From Paenarthrobacter histidinolovorans (lineage in GTDB: Bacteria > Actinomycetota > Actinomycetes > Actinomycetales > Micrococcaceae), in the NCBI RefSeq assembly GCF_014647595.1, contig NZ_BMPM01000007.1, forward strand, positions 124,001-188,000: a stretch of 64,000 nt of DNA. The letters run 5' to 3'. Positions within the stretch are counted from its first letter, which is position 1. Every line of letters starts with the position of its first letter. The notes under the pieces were generated by a model. The model had not been told where the DNA came from. It was given only the letters and a program-made list of their open reading frames with translations, and did not search any database. Shown here piece after piece: positions 43,181 through 52,782 of this stretch. Made by a program: the position numbers and the translations under genes.

Positions 43181-43765
43181 ATGACTTCCACCAGTACCCC
43201 TGCAGTCGACACTGCTGCTGCCCGTGCCCGCCTTCTTGAACTCATCAAAGAACTGGCGGTGGTCCGCGGCAAGGTGATCCTCTCCAGCGGCAAGGAAGCT
43301 GACTACTACATCGACCTGCGCCGCATCACCTTGCACCACGAGGCCTCCAAGCTGGTGGGCCAGGTCATGTTGGCAATGATCGACGACGCCGGCGTTTCAG
43401 TTGAGTGCGCAGGCGGACTCACCATGGGCGCCGACCCCGTCGGTACCGCGGTGATGCACGCCGCTGCCGATGCCGGCCGTGCCGTGGACGCTTTCGTCGT
43501 CCGCAAAGCCCAGAAGTCCTACGGCATGGGTCGCCAGGTGGAAGGTCCCTCAGTGGAGGGCCGCAACGTAGTGGTCCTCGAGGACACGTCCACCACCGGC
43601 GGCTCCGCGCTGACCGCCGTCGAAGGTGTCCGCAAGGCCGGCGGCAACGTGGTGGCCGTGGCCGTGATCGTGGACCGCAACACCGGTGCCAAAGAGAAAA
43701 TCGAAGCCGAAACCGGCGTTCCGTACCTCTTCGCTTTCGGCAAGGACGAACTGGGCCTCGACTAA
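43181..43765 (+). CDS. pyrE: Orotate phosphoribosyltransferase
   Basis: 194 residues. Transfers phosphoribose from PRPP to orotate, giving OMP in pyrimidine synthesis. SSGKEADYYIDLRRITLHHEASKLVG (orotate site), ECAGGLTMGADPVGTAVMHAA, FVVRKAQKSYGMGRQVEG (flexible loop) and the PRPP motif VVVLEDTSTTGGSAL. ATG 43181 has AGGAG very close and also TAAACT seven bases upstream, so it may be leaderless and independent of the lacI gene 10 bases before. Confidence 0.95.
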   Translation: MTSTSTPAVDTAAARARLLELIKELAVVRGKVILSSGKEADYYIDLRRITLHHEASKLVGQVMLAMIDDAGVSVECAGGLTMGADPVGTAVMHAAADAGRAVDAFVVRKAQKSYGMGRQVEGPSVEGRNVVVLEDTSTTGGSALTAVEGVRKAGGNVVAVAVIVDRNTGAKEKIEAETGVPYLFAFGKDELGLD

Positions 43766-43812
43766 AAACCGCGGGGATGTAAGGCAGTGCCCGTGACGCC
43801 TATGCTTGCTGC

Positions 43813-44937
43813 GTGGACGTGCAAGTAGGCAAGCTCCCGGCGCCGCCGGAGGTGACTGAAAACCCTCCGGCGCCGGTAACTCCGGAGCCGGAAACGGCAG
43901 GGGATCCGGGCTCCTGGGCCCGGGTCCTGCCTTACGCTGCGCGTCTCAAGAAGACGTCCCGCCGTAATTTCCTTACCTTCGCCGGTATTTCCGCTGCGCT
44001 CGCCGGGGACATGCTTTTCACCCGGCGTGTTCAGGCCGAGCGCCGCGCCACAAAGATCCTTCGCGTCCCCGATCCGTACTCGGACCTGTACTTTCCCAAG
44101 GCCAGCTGGATCCTCTTTCCCGGGTACAAAACCAGCTGGGAAGAGGCCCAGTGGATCCTCAACTCGCTGCGTCCTGCCCTGCACCAGCGCGGCCGCCTGG
44201 CCGCCGTCGGGTATTCCAACCTGGGCCTGGACGTCGACGAAATAGTCCGCGCAGTCATCCTGCATGTCCGTGAGCTGGAACTCGAGAAGCTGTATTTCTA
44301 CGGCCACAGTTTCGGCGGGATGCTCGCCACGCAGGTTGCTGCGCGTCTGCTGGAACTCCATGGGGTGGAAACGCAGGTGATCGTGCTGGACTCGAGTCCG
44401 TTCAGCCGCGCAGACGTCTTGGACCAGAGCTGGTTCGACGGCGTGGTGTTCCTCTATGAGAATGGCTTCCGCGTTCCTTCGGTGCTGCGCGGCGGCTATG
44501 AGCTGGGGGAGCGTGTGGTTCACAAGGACGAGCGCACCTGGCGGCAAATCCTGGATCAGACCATGGAGCAACTGTCACCCATTGCTCCGTCCAGTGTGCT
44601 GATCCAGACAGAGTCGGCCTATATTTACCACTTTGACGGGCTGCGGTTCGCGGGCAAGATCGGCGGCGCCAAGATGGCGTTCATGGGCAACTCCAAGGAC
44701 GGCACCGTGGACTATGAATCGGCGCGTGCCGGGTGGAGCAAGGTGTTCGGCGCCAACATGGCCCTGCCCACCCTGAGCACGGAGGGCGCACGGCCGGCCC
44801 ATGCGAGTCCGCAGTGGAACGCCAGCGTGTACCGGCCATTGCTGGAACAGGTCCAGAACGAGCTCCTGCCCCTGCCCCCGGAACCGGAGGAGCCTTCCTA
44901 CCGGGAGCCTAATGGCAAGGTCATCAGGCCCGCCTGA
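43813..44937 (+). CDS. Alpha/beta hydrolase-fold protein with Tat-like signal
   Basis: 374 residues, GTG start with TATGCT six bases upstream (leaderless). After ~45 hydrophilic residues comes TSRRNFLTFAGISAALAGDMLF, a twin-arginine motif with hydrophobic core. The domain has a nucleophile elbow YFYGHSFGGMLATQVAARLLE and an acidic/His-containing second half (VIVLDSSPFSRADVLD; QLSPIAPSSVLIQTE). It resembles lipase or esterase-type secreted hydrolases of actinobacteria; substrate unknown. No partner genes. Confidence 0.75.
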   Translation: MDVQVGKLPAPPEVTENPPAPVTPEPETAGDPGSWARVLPYAARLKKTSRRNFLTFAGISAALAGDMLFTRRVQAERRATKILRVPDPYSDLYFPKASWILFPGYKTSWEEAQWILNSLRPALHQRGRLAAVGYSNLGLDVDEIVRAVILHVRELELEKLYFYGHSFGGMLATQVAARLLELHGVETQVIVLDSSPFSRADVLDQSWFDGVVFLYENGFRVPSVLRGGYELGERVVHKDERTWRQILDQTMEQLSPIAPSSVLIQTESAYIYHFDGLRFAGKIGGAKMAFMGNSKDGTVDYESARAGWSKVFGANMALPTLSTEGARPAHASPQWNASVYRPLLEQVQNELLPLPPEPEEPSYREPNGKVIRPA

Positions 44938-44969
44938 AGCAGGACGCCTGCAGTTCGGTGCGCTCCAGT

Positions 44970-45686
44970 TCAGCGCAGCGCTTCAACCTCGACGGCGGTG
45001 AGGCCCGCCTCGCGCAGGAAGCCGCCAACGTCCCCGAATTCCTTGGCGAATCCGGCCAGGAAATGCCGCATGGCAGCTTCCGGGCTCTGCAGGATCATGA
45101 GGTCAGGGCTGAAGTACTTTGCGGGGGTGGAGGGGACGCTGAGTCGCCACGTTTCGGCCATGACCTCCAGGACGTCCGGCAGGTTGGCCGTGGTGGCCAC
45201 GTAGTCCGCCACTACCTCGTCCTCGGTCCCGCCTGTGGCAAGAAGCCCGATCGCGGAAACCACTCCGGTCCGGTCCTTTCCCAAGGAACAGTGCACCAGT
45301 GTGCGCTTGCCACGGGCTACGGGCCGCAGGGAATCTGCCACCCATTCGGGTCGCAAACGGACCCAGCCGAGGTACAGCTCGCCCAGGTCCTCGGCCGTCT
45401 CCACCGCTTGGAGCGACCCCGCAATGGCATTTGGGTCCAGCGGGTTATGGATGAGTTCGACGGCGGGGGCGGCGACGGCGGCAGGCTCGCCGTCGCCGTC
45501 GTGAACCAGACCGTCGTGGACCAGCCACGGAACGAGGGAGCGCTCGAGCTCGCTGCGCAGGTCAACGATGGCTTGGATGCCGTGCTCCGCCAGGAACCCG
45601 GATGTTGCTGCGGCGTCCAAGCCGAACGGCTGGCTCCCCCTGAGAATCCGTCCCCCGGCCAGGGGTCGCAGATTGAGCACAGCCAT
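44970..45686 (-). CDS. Tyrosine-protein phosphatase (DSP/PTP-like, Y_phosphatase3 type)
   Basis: 238 residues. N-terminus NLRPLAGGRILRGSQPFGLDAAATSGFLAEHGIQAIVDLRSELER is the typical start of MptpB-like phosphatases. The phosphate-binding loop is TLVHCSLGKDRTGVVSAIGLLA (HCxxxKDRTG). The C-terminal helices end in FLREAGLTAVEVEALR. The hydrolysed substrate could be phosphotyrosine, phosphoserine or phosphoinositide. It is 12 bases downstream of the HAD gene and likely forms a two-phosphatase operon with it. Confidence 0.88.
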   Translation of the reverse strand: MAVLNLRPLAGGRILRGSQPFGLDAAATSGFLAEHGIQAIVDLRSELERSLVPWLVHDGLVHDGDGEPAAVAAPAVELIHNPLDPNAIAGSLQAVETAEDLGELYLGWVRLRPEWVADSLRPVARGKRTLVHCSLGKDRTGVVSAIGLLATGGTEDEVVADYVATTANLPDVLEVMAETWRLSVPSTPAKYFSPDLMILQSPEAAMRHFLAGFAKEFGDVGGFLREAGLTAVEVEALR

Positions 45687-45698
45687 CGCTTTTCCTTC

Positions 45699-46529
45699 CT
45701 AGATCTGGCTCTTGAGGTCGGCCACGGAGTCCAGGATCTGGTTGGGCCGGAACGGGAAGGACACGATCTCCTCCCGCTGCGTGATACCGCTGAGCACCAG
45801 GACCGTGTGCAGGCCCGCTTCCATGCCTGCCACGATGTCGGTGTCCATGCGGTCGCCGATCATGGCCGTGGTCTCCGAGTGGGCATCGATCTGGTTCATG
45901 GCTGAGCGGAACATCATGGGGTTCGGTTTGCCCACGATGTACGGTTCGCGGCCCGTGGCCTTGGTGATCATGGCCGCGATGGCACCGGTGGCCGGCATGG
46001 GACCGTCCTTGGAAGGCCCGGTGGCATCCGGGTTGGTGGCGATGAAGCGGGCCCCCGCCAGGATGTGGCGGACGGCCATGGTGATCGCCTCGAAGGAATA
46101 CGTGCGGGTTTCGCCGAGGACCACGAAATCGGGCTCGGTGTCTGTGAGGATGAATCCGGCTTCGTGCAGGGCCGTGGTGAGGCCCGCCTCGCCGATGGTG
46201 TACGCACGGTTGCCCGAATCGGAGGACTGCACCTGGTCCTTGAGGAACTGTGCCGTTGCCAGTGCGGAGGTCCAGATGTTCTCTTCCGGGACTTCAAGGC
46301 CGGATGCCCGGAGGCGTGCTGCGAGGTCGCGGGGCGTGAAGATGGAGTTGTTGGTCAGCACCAGGAAGCGCTTGGACGTGTCCACCCAGCGCTGGATGAG
46401 TTCAGCGGCGCCGGGGATGGCCTGGTTTTCGTGGACGAGGACGCCGTCCATGTCCGTGAGCCAGCATTCGATCTCGTGGCCATTACGGTAAACCGACGTG
46501 GACGGGTGGGGCGTGGTTTCTTCTGCCAT
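45699..46529 (-). CDS. HAD-superfamily IIA hydrolase (NagD-like phosphatase)
   Basis: 276 residues. Nucleophile motif CWLTDMDGVLVHENQAIPGA (DxDG), FLVLTNNSIFTPRDLAARL (motif II), GKPNPMMFRSAM (motif III lysine) and MIGDRMDTDIVAGMEAGLHTVLVLSG (motif IV). The C2 cap is between motifs II and III. NagD-type enzymes dephosphorylate nucleotides or sugar phosphates. Start ATG 46529 has GGAGG; an upstream extension has no ribosome site. Confidence 0.92.
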   Translation of the reverse strand: MAEETTPHPSTSVYRNGHEIECWLTDMDGVLVHENQAIPGAAELIQRWVDTSKRFLVLTNNSIFTPRDLAARLRASGLEVPEENIWTSALATAQFLKDQVQSSDSGNRAYTIGEAGLTTALHEAGFILTDTEPDFVVLGETRTYSFEAITMAVRHILAGARFIATNPDATGPSKDGPMPATGAIAAMITKATGREPYIVGKPNPMMFRSAMNQIDAHSETTAMIGDRMDTDIVAGMEAGLHTVLVLSGITQREEIVSFPFRPNQILDSVADLKSQI

Positions 46530-46836
46530 ATTTGCCTCCGGCTGGGGTTGTTCATGCACTGCTCCCCAGTCTTTCATCATTCGGGCGGCTGGACATCCTG
46601 CGATTCCCCTTGTGTGGGTAGTTCTGCCCATGTGGATAAGGCCTTTGACTTGTGTCGCCCGCGGTGAACTGCACTACGCTTGTGGCGGCGCAGGCGTGCC
46701 ATCACCGTGGGTCGGGGGATCGGCATGGTGGATTTTTTGTGCCGCTGGCGCCCCAGCAGGTCCCTCGTTCCGGATAGACCACCGGTTACGTCCGCCAGGA
46801 TGTTCCGGTGCCCACTGCATGTGAAAGGGCCTTGCT
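46530..46836. other. Divergent intergenic region without a recognised element
   Basis: 307 bases between the divergent HAD phosphatase gene and the 46837 gene. It should hold both promoters. I see TACGCT (near 46674) as a possible rightward -10 without a good -35, and no repeat, RNA or further ORF I would support. Confidence 0.4.
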
Positions 46837-48111
46837 ATGAGCAACAACAACGGCATACCGCAGCCTCCCTACAACCCGGACGGCGTCCCGCAACCGCGCT
46901 ATGACACTGGCAAAGACCAATACCGCCAGTACCAGCCCGGACAGACGCAGCCCATGTACCAGCCGGAAGCCCAGCAGCAGGGCCAGCCCGGCCCGCCGCA
47001 GCCTGGCCAGCCGCAGGACGCTCCGACGCAGGCCTTTCCTGCGCAGCACAACCCCACCCAGGCCTTCCCCGTGCAGCAGGGCCAGCCGCAGCCCGGCCAG
47101 CCCGGCTACCCAAACCAGCCCGGCTACCCAAACCAGCCCGGGTTCCCGCCACCATGTGCCGGTTACCCTGGACAGCCCACGGGACCGGGCCAGCCTGGCT
47201 ACCCAAACCAGCCCTCAGGCCCCGGCCAGAACCCGGGTGACCACAACAAGAAGTCCCTGTTCCTGATCCTCGGCGGGGTCGCCGTCGTCGCGATTATTGC
47301 CCTGGTGGTGGCGTTTACGTGGCTGATTCCGTCGATGACCAAGCCGATTGCCGTTGACTCGCCGTCGCCCTCGGTGACTTCTTCGGACGAGGCGTCCGAC
47401 GCGGCGGCTGAACCTTCCACAGAGGCTCAACCTTCCACCGAGGCCGAGCCGTCGGGTGGGGCCTCGTCGTCCACTGACATCCCCGCCGGCGCAATCCCGC
47501 TGCCGTCAGCGTGGGAAAACTTCGCCGGCCCCAGCAACGTTCCGGCCGACGGCGACCCCCTGTTCAGCAAATGGGTCACGGGAGAATCGTCCTTCCAATA
47601 CCTGGCGGAGTGGACCCACGACGAGTCGTTCGGCATCACCAAGGATCCCACTACGGGTGAAGAGATCCAGAAGAAGGCCCAAGGCACCGCAGAAACCGAC
47701 GGCGACGGAATCGCGCTCGCCTACGCCTTCTTCGCGGAGTCGGAGGAAGGTAAATTCGGCAAGGATCCGGCGGAGATCAAGAAGGCCCTGGAAGACATCG
47801 AGGCCAGGTACAAGGGCATGACGGCCACCGAACTGCCCCAGAACCTGGTTGGCCACAAGTGCGCCTCGGACTTCAAAACCTCCATGCCGGAAATCCGTGA
47901 ATTCCGTCGCGGTGCGGCCGTGGTTGTCGGATTCACCTGCACCAACGCCCGCGGAGAAGCCATCCAGGCAGTCAACCTGTTCGCTGTAACGCCTTGGGGA
48001 ACGCCGCAGATGCTCGGCGTCAGCGGACACAAAGAATACTGGGACGCACACCCCGGACTCTTCGAACAGCTGGCCAACTCGTACCGCATCAACAAGTGGA
48101 AGATGGGCTAA
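46837..48111 (+). CDS. Membrane-anchored protein with Pro/Gln-rich cytoplasmic tail
   Basis: 424 residues. Residues 1-140 are low complexity, rich in Pro, Gln, Gly and Tyr with PGYPNQ and QPGQ repeats. One membrane helix follows (SLFLILGGVAVVAIIALVVAFTWLI, about 144-168), then a Ser/Glu/Ala-rich linker and an extracellular domain (about 215-424, SAWENFAGPSNVP onward) with two cysteines (HKCASDF, GFTCTN) likely disulfide-bonded. The architecture resembles actinobacterial DUF-type membrane proteins; function unknown. Confidence 0.75.
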   Translation: MSNNNGIPQPPYNPDGVPQPRYDTGKDQYRQYQPGQTQPMYQPEAQQQGQPGPPQPGQPQDAPTQAFPAQHNPTQAFPVQQGQPQPGQPGYPNQPGYPNQPGFPPPCAGYPGQPTGPGQPGYPNQPSGPGQNPGDHNKKSLFLILGGVAVVAIIALVVAFTWLIPSMTKPIAVDSPSPSVTSSDEASDAAAEPSTEAQPSTEAEPSGGASSSTDIPAGAIPLPSAWENFAGPSNVPADGDPLFSKWVTGESSFQYLAEWTHDESFGITKDPTTGEEIQKKAQGTAETDGDGIALAYAFFAESEEGKFGKDPAEIKKALEDIEARYKGMTATELPQNLVGHKCASDFKTSMPEIREFRRGAAVVVGFTCTNARGEAIQAVNLFAVTPWGTPQMLGVSGHKEYWDAHPGLFEQLANSYRINKWKMG

Positions 48112-48488
48112 GGCAGGACCAGCTCCGTCTAAGGCACTCCTACCACGTCGCCGCCCTGCTGGCCGAGCGCGACGAATGATCGTCCTGAATGATCGTCGCC
48201 GCGACGGCTGGGCGGACGTAGGGGAAGGACCGCTCGATTGCGCCGCACAGCTCCGCGGGTTGAGGCCGGGGTGGGGCAGACCGAATCCGCTTGATACCTG
48301 CGATATCCAGCGACGGCTTCCCTGTCATATGTCGTAACGGGACTGCCGGAGCGGCTTTAATGCAAGAGTGCGTGCTTGGGCGAAAGAAGTCGGTATATAT
48401 CGCATCCCGGGGCGTCATCAGCGGGCAGCTCCTGGAACGCTGCAAACGCGGTCCGGGATCAACTGCGAGACAAGGAAAGTGAGCGCAA
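48112..48488. other. Gap with no recognised gene
   Basis: 377 bases between two rightward genes. A direct repeat, GAATGATCGTC, occurs twice around 48174-48201. Open frames in it are short and lack ribosome sites or recognisable similarity. It could be decayed coding DNA. Confidence 0.35.
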
Positions 48489-48800
48489 ATGCCTCAGAAT
48501 GAGGAGCCGATTCCACTCTTGCGTGACGGTCAAGAGGAAGTCGTCCGAGCCATCAGGGAAAGCGAAAGCACTTTGCGCTTGGCAAAAGAAGATGCCGAGC
48601 GGCACCCGTTGATTCAAATGGCCATCAAACAGGGTGAGACCCTGAACAACGTCTGGCTGATTCAACAAGGACAAGAGCTTGTTGCCCGGGTTCGGGTAAA
48701 GAAGAAGGAGACGGGTAGGTTCTTCATCACCGCGACCGTGACATTAGGCGTCGTTGTTGTGGCGGCTACAACCATTCGCCATCGTAAAAACAGTGACTAG
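48489..48800 (+). CDS. Small hypothetical protein with C-terminal membrane helix
   Basis: 103 residues, unknown. The first 70 are charged and helical (EEVVRAIRESESTLRLAKEDAERHP), then a basic stretch (RVRVKKKETGR) and one membrane helix (FFITATVTLGVVVVAATTI) ending in RHRKNSD. The DNA is visibly richer in A and T, with more A/T third positions than neighbours, hinting at a different origin. AAGGAAAG is about 11 bases before the ATG. Confidence 0.55.
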   Translation: MPQNEEPIPLLRDGQEEVVRAIRESESTLRLAKEDAERHPLIQMAIKQGETLNNVWLIQQGQELVARVRVKKKETGRFFITATVTLGVVVVAATTIRHRKNSD

Positions 48801-48876
48801 ACACTACTGGTGAGCCGCCGCCGGCCGTTCGACATCAGCGAACAGGCAACCTCAATGGCAGGGCTAAAGTTGAGGG

Positions 48877-49575
48877 GTGACTGACCTTCCCCCTGATACA
48901 GCCCTGCCCACCCCTGTCGAATCCCCGGAGGGAACCACAGAGGAAGGTGAGGCCGAAGCGAAGGCAGAGGTCGGCGTCGGACCCTGGGAAGGCGAGTGGC
49001 CCGTTGGCGAGCACTGGGATCCGGACCTCCTGCGCGACGGCGACCGGCGCAACGTGGTGGACCAGTACCGCTATTGGAAGCACGAAGCGATTGTCGCCGA
49101 CCTCGACTCTAAGCGCCACGACTTCCACATCGCCATTGAGAACTGGCAGCACGACCTCAACATCGGGACCGTGGTGCGGACTGCCAACGCGTTCCTCGCC
49201 AAGGAGGTCCACATCATTGGCCGACGGCGGTGGAACCGTCGCGGAGCCATGGTCACCGACCGCTATCAGCACGTCCGCCACCACCCCACCGTTGAGGATT
49301 TCGTCCAGTGGGCCGAGGGGGAGGGGCTGGCTGTCATCGGCATCGACATCTTCCCGGATTCCGTGCCGCTGGAAACCTACGACCTCCCCAGGAACTGCGT
49401 CCTGGTATTCGGGCAGGAAGGCCCCGGCCTCACGCCCGAGGTGCACGATGCCGCCGTCGCAACCCTGTCCATTGAGCAGTTCGGCTCCACGCGATCCATG
49501 AACGCGGCGTCCGCTGCGGCCATCGCCATGCACGCCTGGGTCCGCCGCCACGTCTTCCAGCAGCCGGTCTCTTAG
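48877..49575 (+). CDS. SpoU/TrmH family RNA methyltransferase
   Basis: 232 residues. SAM-dependent 2'-O-ribose methyltransferase with the knotted SPOUT fold. Conserved motifs: NIGTVVRTANAFLAKEVHIIG (motif 1), CVLVFGQEGPGLTPEV (motif 2) and LSIEQFGSTRSMNAASAAAIAMHAW (motif 3). A ~50-residue acidic N-terminal extension precedes it. The target may be tRNA Gm18 or rRNA. GTG 48877 has TAAAGT six bases upstream and no Shine-Dalgarno, so it is probably leaderless. Confidence 0.9.
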   Translation: MTDLPPDTALPTPVESPEGTTEEGEAEAKAEVGVGPWEGEWPVGEHWDPDLLRDGDRRNVVDQYRYWKHEAIVADLDSKRHDFHIAIENWQHDLNIGTVVRTANAFLAKEVHIIGRRRWNRRGAMVTDRYQHVRHHPTVEDFVQWAEGEGLAVIGIDIFPDSVPLETYDLPRNCVLVFGQEGPGLTPEVHDAAVATLSIEQFGSTRSMNAASAAAIAMHAWVRRHVFQQPVS

Positions 49576-49734
49576 CTCCCCGGTTGGCACTAAGTGCCAA
49601 CCCAGCGGAAGTGTTAAGGGCCTCCAGTGACCCGAAACACGGCGGCCCGGCGGATATCGCTAGGATGGGTGCTAGCCGTAAGCGGTCTACTCCAGGGTTA
49701 CCAACCCACAGACGAATTCAGCATAGGAGTCACC

Positions 49735-50753
<1,019 letters not shown>

Positions 50754-50754
<1 letters not shown>

Positions 50755-51176
50755 TGTCTGACGAATTCCGGAAGAACCTGATGGGGCCGGAGCCCACGCT
50801 CCTGCCCGCCGAGAACGAGATCTACCAGCACCTGGCCCTCGGCAAGGAAGCACTGGACCTCGTAGCGCAGAACCCCACCTCGTCACTCCTGTGGGCCATC
50901 CTCGCCGAGGAAGCCTGGGCTGAAGGCCGGACCATCGAGTCCTACGCCTACGCCCGTGTTGGCTACCACCGCGGTTTGGACTCCCTCCGCCGCAACGGTT
51001 GGCGCGGCGTCGGACCCATCCCATGGGAGCACGAGCCCAACCAGGGCTTCCTGCGCGCGCTCTACGCACTGGGCCGTGCAGCCTCCGCCATTGGCGAGGC
51101 TGAGGAGCCGGAGCGGATCGAGAAGTTCCTGAACGACTCGGACCCGAAGGCCAAGGCAGCGCTCGAAGCCCGCTAA
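50754..51176 (+). CDS. DUF3151 conserved actinobacterial protein
   Basis: 140 residues. Conserved: GPEPTLLPAENE, SSLLWAILAEEAWAEGRTIESYAYARVGYHRGLD, LRRNGWRGVGPIPWEHEPNQGFLRALYALGRAA. The alternating helices look like a short TPR-like bundle. Function unknown, but it is translationally coupled to fba, suggesting a role near central carbon metabolism. Confidence 0.9.
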
Positions 51177-51190
51177 GGCATCAAAGCAAA

Positions 51191-51234
51191 CGACGACGGC
51201 GGCCCCCACCAAAAGGTGAGGGTCGCCGTCGTCG
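51191..51234 (+). terminator. Terminator after fba-DUF3151
   Basis: CGACGACGGCG (51191-51201) pairs with CGCCGTCGTCG (51224-51234). An inner CCC-CACC/GGTG-GGG stem is closed by AAAA. It is convergent with the 51386 gene. Confidence 0.8.
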
Positions 51235-51379
51235 TGTGGGTGTTGTGGGGCCCGGTCTGCGTGCATTCCCGGGGGTTTGGGGTGCAAAGCTGGCCCCACA
51301 ACGAAAGTGTGGGTGTTGTGGGGCCCGGTCTGCGTGCATTCCCGGGGGATTGGGGTGCAAAGCGGGCCCCACAACGAAG
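51234..51379. repeat. 73-bp tandem duplication of a palindromic intergenic element
   Basis: Copies at 51234-51306 and 51307-51379 differ at three positions. Each holds an inverted repeat, GTTGTGGGGCC (51242-51252) with GGCCCCACAAC (51292-51302) in copy 1. It lies between the convergent DUF3151 and 51386 genes, right after the terminator, ending six bases before the next stop codon. Looks REP/BIME-like. Confidence 0.88.
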
Positions 51380-51385
51380 GGGTAA

Positions 51386-52018
51386 CTAGGCCTTGCGGGG
51401 GATACCCGTGCGGGCCATGGCCTCGGCGTAGGCGCCGTGGATGGCGTCCAGGTATTCCTGCTGGCGTGCCGGGGTGCCGGCGAAGGAGCGGCCACCGAGC
51501 GAGCGGACCTTGAACGTCTTGAAGCCACGGCGCGCGATGCTGGCCGGTGCGGCCTTCATGAGCTGGTCGGCCAGGCGGTGGGCTTCGTTTCCGTGAGCCA
51601 CCAGGGCAGAGGTGCGCGGCAGGAGCTGGAGGAGGCGAAGCAAAGGCTTGAGGCCCTCGGTGATGTTGGCAGGGGTGAGCTTGCCCGGTTCCTCGTTGGG
51701 CTCGATCCACGGGTACGCATTCCACGGCATCATGAGCTCGGGACGGAGGCCCAGCTGCCACTGCATGCCGAGCATGCGGGTGGCCGCTTCCTCCTCGCCG
51801 GGGGTGATGAAGCCCTCACCGGTGGTGGTGCGCTGATTGGAGAAAAGGCTGACGATGCGGCAGTCATCCATGCTGTGGGCGGGGTCGATGTAGAGGACCT
51901 CGCTGCCTGGCTTCTGCTCCTTGATGGAGTCGCACAGCTCGTTGACCTCAGCGATGTGCGGTTCGTAGCGGCGGTTCCAGAGGATTTCTTCGGGTGATTC
52001 AGTCGCCAGTTCTTGCAT
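51386..52018 (-). CDS. Conserved hypothetical, uracil-DNA-glycosylase-superfamily-like
   Basis: 210 residues. Segments VLYIDPAHSMDDCRIVSLFSNQRTTTGEGFITPG, MMPWNAYPWIEPNEEP, SALVAHGNEAHRLADQLM and KVRSLGGRSFAG follow the order active-site loop / NAYPW / beta-strand / recognition loop seen in UDG-superfamily proteins, but the canonical HPS motif is replaced by SLGG, so glycosylase activity is doubtful. Two C-terminal helices (RQQEYLDAIHGAYAEAMAR). Assignment is tentative. Confidence 0.6.
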   Translation of the reverse strand: MQELATESPEEILWNRRYEPHIAEVNELCDSIKEQKPGSEVLYIDPAHSMDDCRIVSLFSNQRTTTGEGFITPGEEEAATRMLGMQWQLGLRPELMMPWNAYPWIEPNEEPGKLTPANITEGLKPLLRLLQLLPRTSALVAHGNEAHRLADQLMKAAPASIARRGFKTFKVRSLGGRSFAGTPARQQEYLDAIHGAYAEAMARTGIPRKA

Positions 52019-52275
52019 CAGGGGTTAGGTCTCCTAGGTGTTACAGCGCACCGTTCCAAGGGGCCGCGGGCATGCCGCAGCCGAACCTCAAAGGGTGCTG
52101 TTGGGGGCTAACTAACCTTACCGGACTTAGTGCGCCAGTGGGGGCCCGTTCGGCGCGCCATCGAATGCGACCCGGCGTGTTGCCCGGGAAAGTGTCCGGC
52201 ATCTCGGTGACCGCGAACGTTCGGGACCCGCGCAACTCTCGACGCCGGTGCGTCGTTTCGGGCAAGATGCCCGGT

Positions 52276-52614
52276 ATGGAGAAACAAGAGTCGCCCGCTG
52301 CCGCCGTTTCCGCTTTCCAGGAGCTGGGTTCAGAGCTCGCATCTGCCGGAGTGGTGATGGGGAAGATGTTCGGAGCCAGCTCGCTCATGCTGGACAAGAA
52401 GGCGCTGGCCTGTTTGAACGGCGACAAGGTGGTGTTCAAGCTGGGCAAGGACACCGCTGAACACGCGCGTGCTTTGGCCATTCCCGGGGCTGTGCTTTTT
52501 GATCCATCCGGTATGAATCGTCCCTTCAAGGACTGGGTCGAAGTTCCTTACGGCTCGCACACCGAGTGGCCCGCCTTTGCCGAAGCGGCGCTGCGTTTCG
52601 TGGCCGGCGGGTAA
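52276..52614 (+). CDS. TfoX N-terminal-domain-like small protein
   Basis: 112 residues. VVMGKMFGASSLMLDKKALACLNGDKVVFKLGKDTAEHARAL, then LFDPSGMNRPFKDWVEVP and a C-terminal helix (WPAFAEAALRFV), the layout of stand-alone TfoX_N/YjhX-like proteins (MmcQ-like fold). Role unknown; not evidence of competence. Start ATG 52276 chosen because the conserved domain follows closely; there is no Shine-Dalgarno, and CAAGAT 7 bases upstream is a weak -10. Confidence 0.78.
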   Translation: MEKQESPAAAVSAFQELGSELASAGVVMGKMFGASSLMLDKKALACLNGDKVVFKLGKDTAEHARALAIPGAVLFDPSGMNRPFKDWVEVPYGSHTEWPAFAEAALRFVAGG

Positions 52615-52782
52615 GCTGCCCAAGGCGCTCCGCACCGGCGTCGAACGCGTCCGTTAACCCTAAAGTGCACCTGGGCCCGGTGGGGCTTTTCCTTCCCCAG
52701 ATAATGACGGTGAAACTACTGTTTCGGGGAAACCGTGAGGCCTCCCCACCAGCTCAGCATCATCAACCGTGGGGGTTACACA

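Noticed and set aside
48140..48445. Reverse 101-codon frame in the 48.1-48.5 kb gap
   Set aside because: No similarity I can recognise, no ribosome site and odd composition; left as unannotated gap.
51234..51379. CRISPR array
   Set aside because: Only two back-to-back copies without spacers and no cas genes.
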